Shown here: one piece after another, positions 5,428 to 5,912 of the stretch
Position numbering within the stretch: position 1 is the stretch's first letter
Layout: every line of letters starts with the position of its first letter
NCBI GenBank assembly: GCA_003157675.1
Contig: PMKG01000330.1
Span: forward strand, 1-5,912
DNA length: 5,912 nt
Source of the DNA: Acidobacteriota bacterium
Lineage (GTDB): Bacteria > Acidobacteriota > Vicinamibacteria > Vicinamibacterales > Fen-181
Reading direction: 5' to 3'
The notes under the pieces: generated by a model
Database searches by the model: none
Seen by the model: only the letters and a program-made list of their open reading frames with translations
What the model was told of the DNA's origin: nothing
Made by a program: the position numbers and the translations under genes

Positions 5428-5912
5428 ATGCCCTTCGAGCGGTTCTCGGAGTCCATTTACAGCGACGTCTCTCTCGATCTGGCCCGGGCCTACGTGGTGG
5501 CCCAGCTCAGGGACCGTCCATCCAAGCAGCCTGCCGCGCGCCGCCACGTGCCGGGTCCCGCCGTGACCGTGGCGCGCCAGACAGGCTGCGGGGCGCGGCA
5601 GGTCGTCGAGCGGCTGGCGACCCTCCTGCAGGAGAAAGAACCGCCGAAGGGATCGTGCAAGTGGACGGTCTTCGACCGCCAGCTCATCGAGAAAGTACTC
5701 AAGGAGCACCACCTGCCGACCGAGCTCGCACCGCACCTCCCCGAAGACCGCCGCTCCTACCTGCAGGAGACCATGGCGGACGTGCTCGGGCTGGAGCCGG
5801 CGGGCTGGAGGATTGTCCCCGACACCGTCGACACCATCCTTCATCTGGTCGAACTGGGACGGGTGATCATCGTCGGGCGCGGGTGCAGCGTGATCACGGC
5901 CCGAACCCCCAA
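5428..5912 (+). CDS. Cytidylate-kinase-like family protein (N-terminal part, cut by window edge)
   Basis: The frame is open from the ATG at 5428 to the window end, giving 161 complete codons. After a short helical start (about 1-30) comes PAVTVARQTGCGARQVVERLA (44-64), the place where these proteins carry their nucleotide-binding loop. WTVFDRQLIEKVLKEHHL (79-96), LGLEPAGW (120-127), DTILHLVELG (135-144) and VIIVGRGCSVIT (146-157) follow. The order and wording match the cytidylate-kinase-2 type family, related to P-loop nucleoside monophosphate kinases. True CMP kinases phosphorylate CMP with ATP; for this subfamily the substrate is not certain. The loop GCGARQ lacks the usual lysine of GxxGxGK, so activity should not be assumed. 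It lies 22 bases after the small lipoprotein gene on the same strand and may be in one operon with it, although the product looks cytosolic and unrelated in function. Confidence 0.8.
   Translation, partial: MPFERFSESIYSDVSLDLARAYVVAQLRDRPSKQPAARRHVPGPAVTVARQTGCGARQVVERLATLLQEKEPPKGSCKWTVFDRQLIEKVLKEHHLPTELAPHLPEDRRSYLQETMADVLGLEPAGWRIVPDTVDTILHLVELGRVIIVGRGCSVITARTP

Noticed and set aside
1..5912. tRNA or rRNA genes, CRISPR repeats, transposase or integrase genes, attachment sites, defence or toxin-antitoxin genes
   Set aside because: No such motifs or spaced repeats were seen; nearly all bases are accounted for by seven housekeeping-type or envelope genes and short gaps.

Overview
The window is a GC-rich bacterial chromosomal segment with densely packed genes on both strands and no mobile element, CRISPR array, tRNA or rRNA that I can see. 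The mix of genes (a methionine-rich secreted DUF4412 protein, a type II NADH dehydrogenase, an S41 peptidase lipoprotein and a cytidylate-kinase-like protein), together with very high GC and short intergenic gaps, suggests a soil-type Acidobacteriota or a similar high-GC lineage (Myxococcota, Betaproteobacteria). This placement is an inference with low confidence, because no marker gene is present.

Layout: two gene trains diverge from an 87-base spacer at about 3346-3432. Leftwards (minus strand) run DUF4412 exported protein (2536-3345), type II NADH dehydrogenase (1163-2431), a HAD-superfamily hydrolase (415-1119), and the N-terminal part of an NAD-type 6-phosphogluconate dehydrogenase cut by the left edge (1-321). 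Rightwards (plus strand) run a long S41-family peptidase lipoprotein (3433-5022), a small lipoprotein of unknown function (5028-5405), and the N-terminal part of a cytidylate-kinase-like protein cut by the right edge (5428-5912).

How the genes may work together: the leftward train joins central carbon oxidation (6-phosphogluconate dehydrogenase, whose cofactor loop looks NAD-preferring) with NADH re-oxidation at the membrane (NDH-2). The HAD hydrolase between them has no obvious substrate. The rightward train begins with two predicted lipoproteins separated by only 5 bases, so they are probably co-translated and act together in the cell envelope. The third gene follows at 22 bases with a strong ribosome binding site.

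Regulatory structure: three gene junctions carry an inverted repeat placed directly after a stop codon (362-411, 1143-1162, 5406-5419), none with a U-tract. The divergent spacer holds a good -10 for the DUF4412 gene, flanked by two 10-base direct repeats. I found no convincing evidence for an undescribed multi-gene system. The best leads are these junction hairpins, the cysteines flanking both catalytic residues of the S41 peptidase, and the degenerate P-loop of the kinase-like protein.
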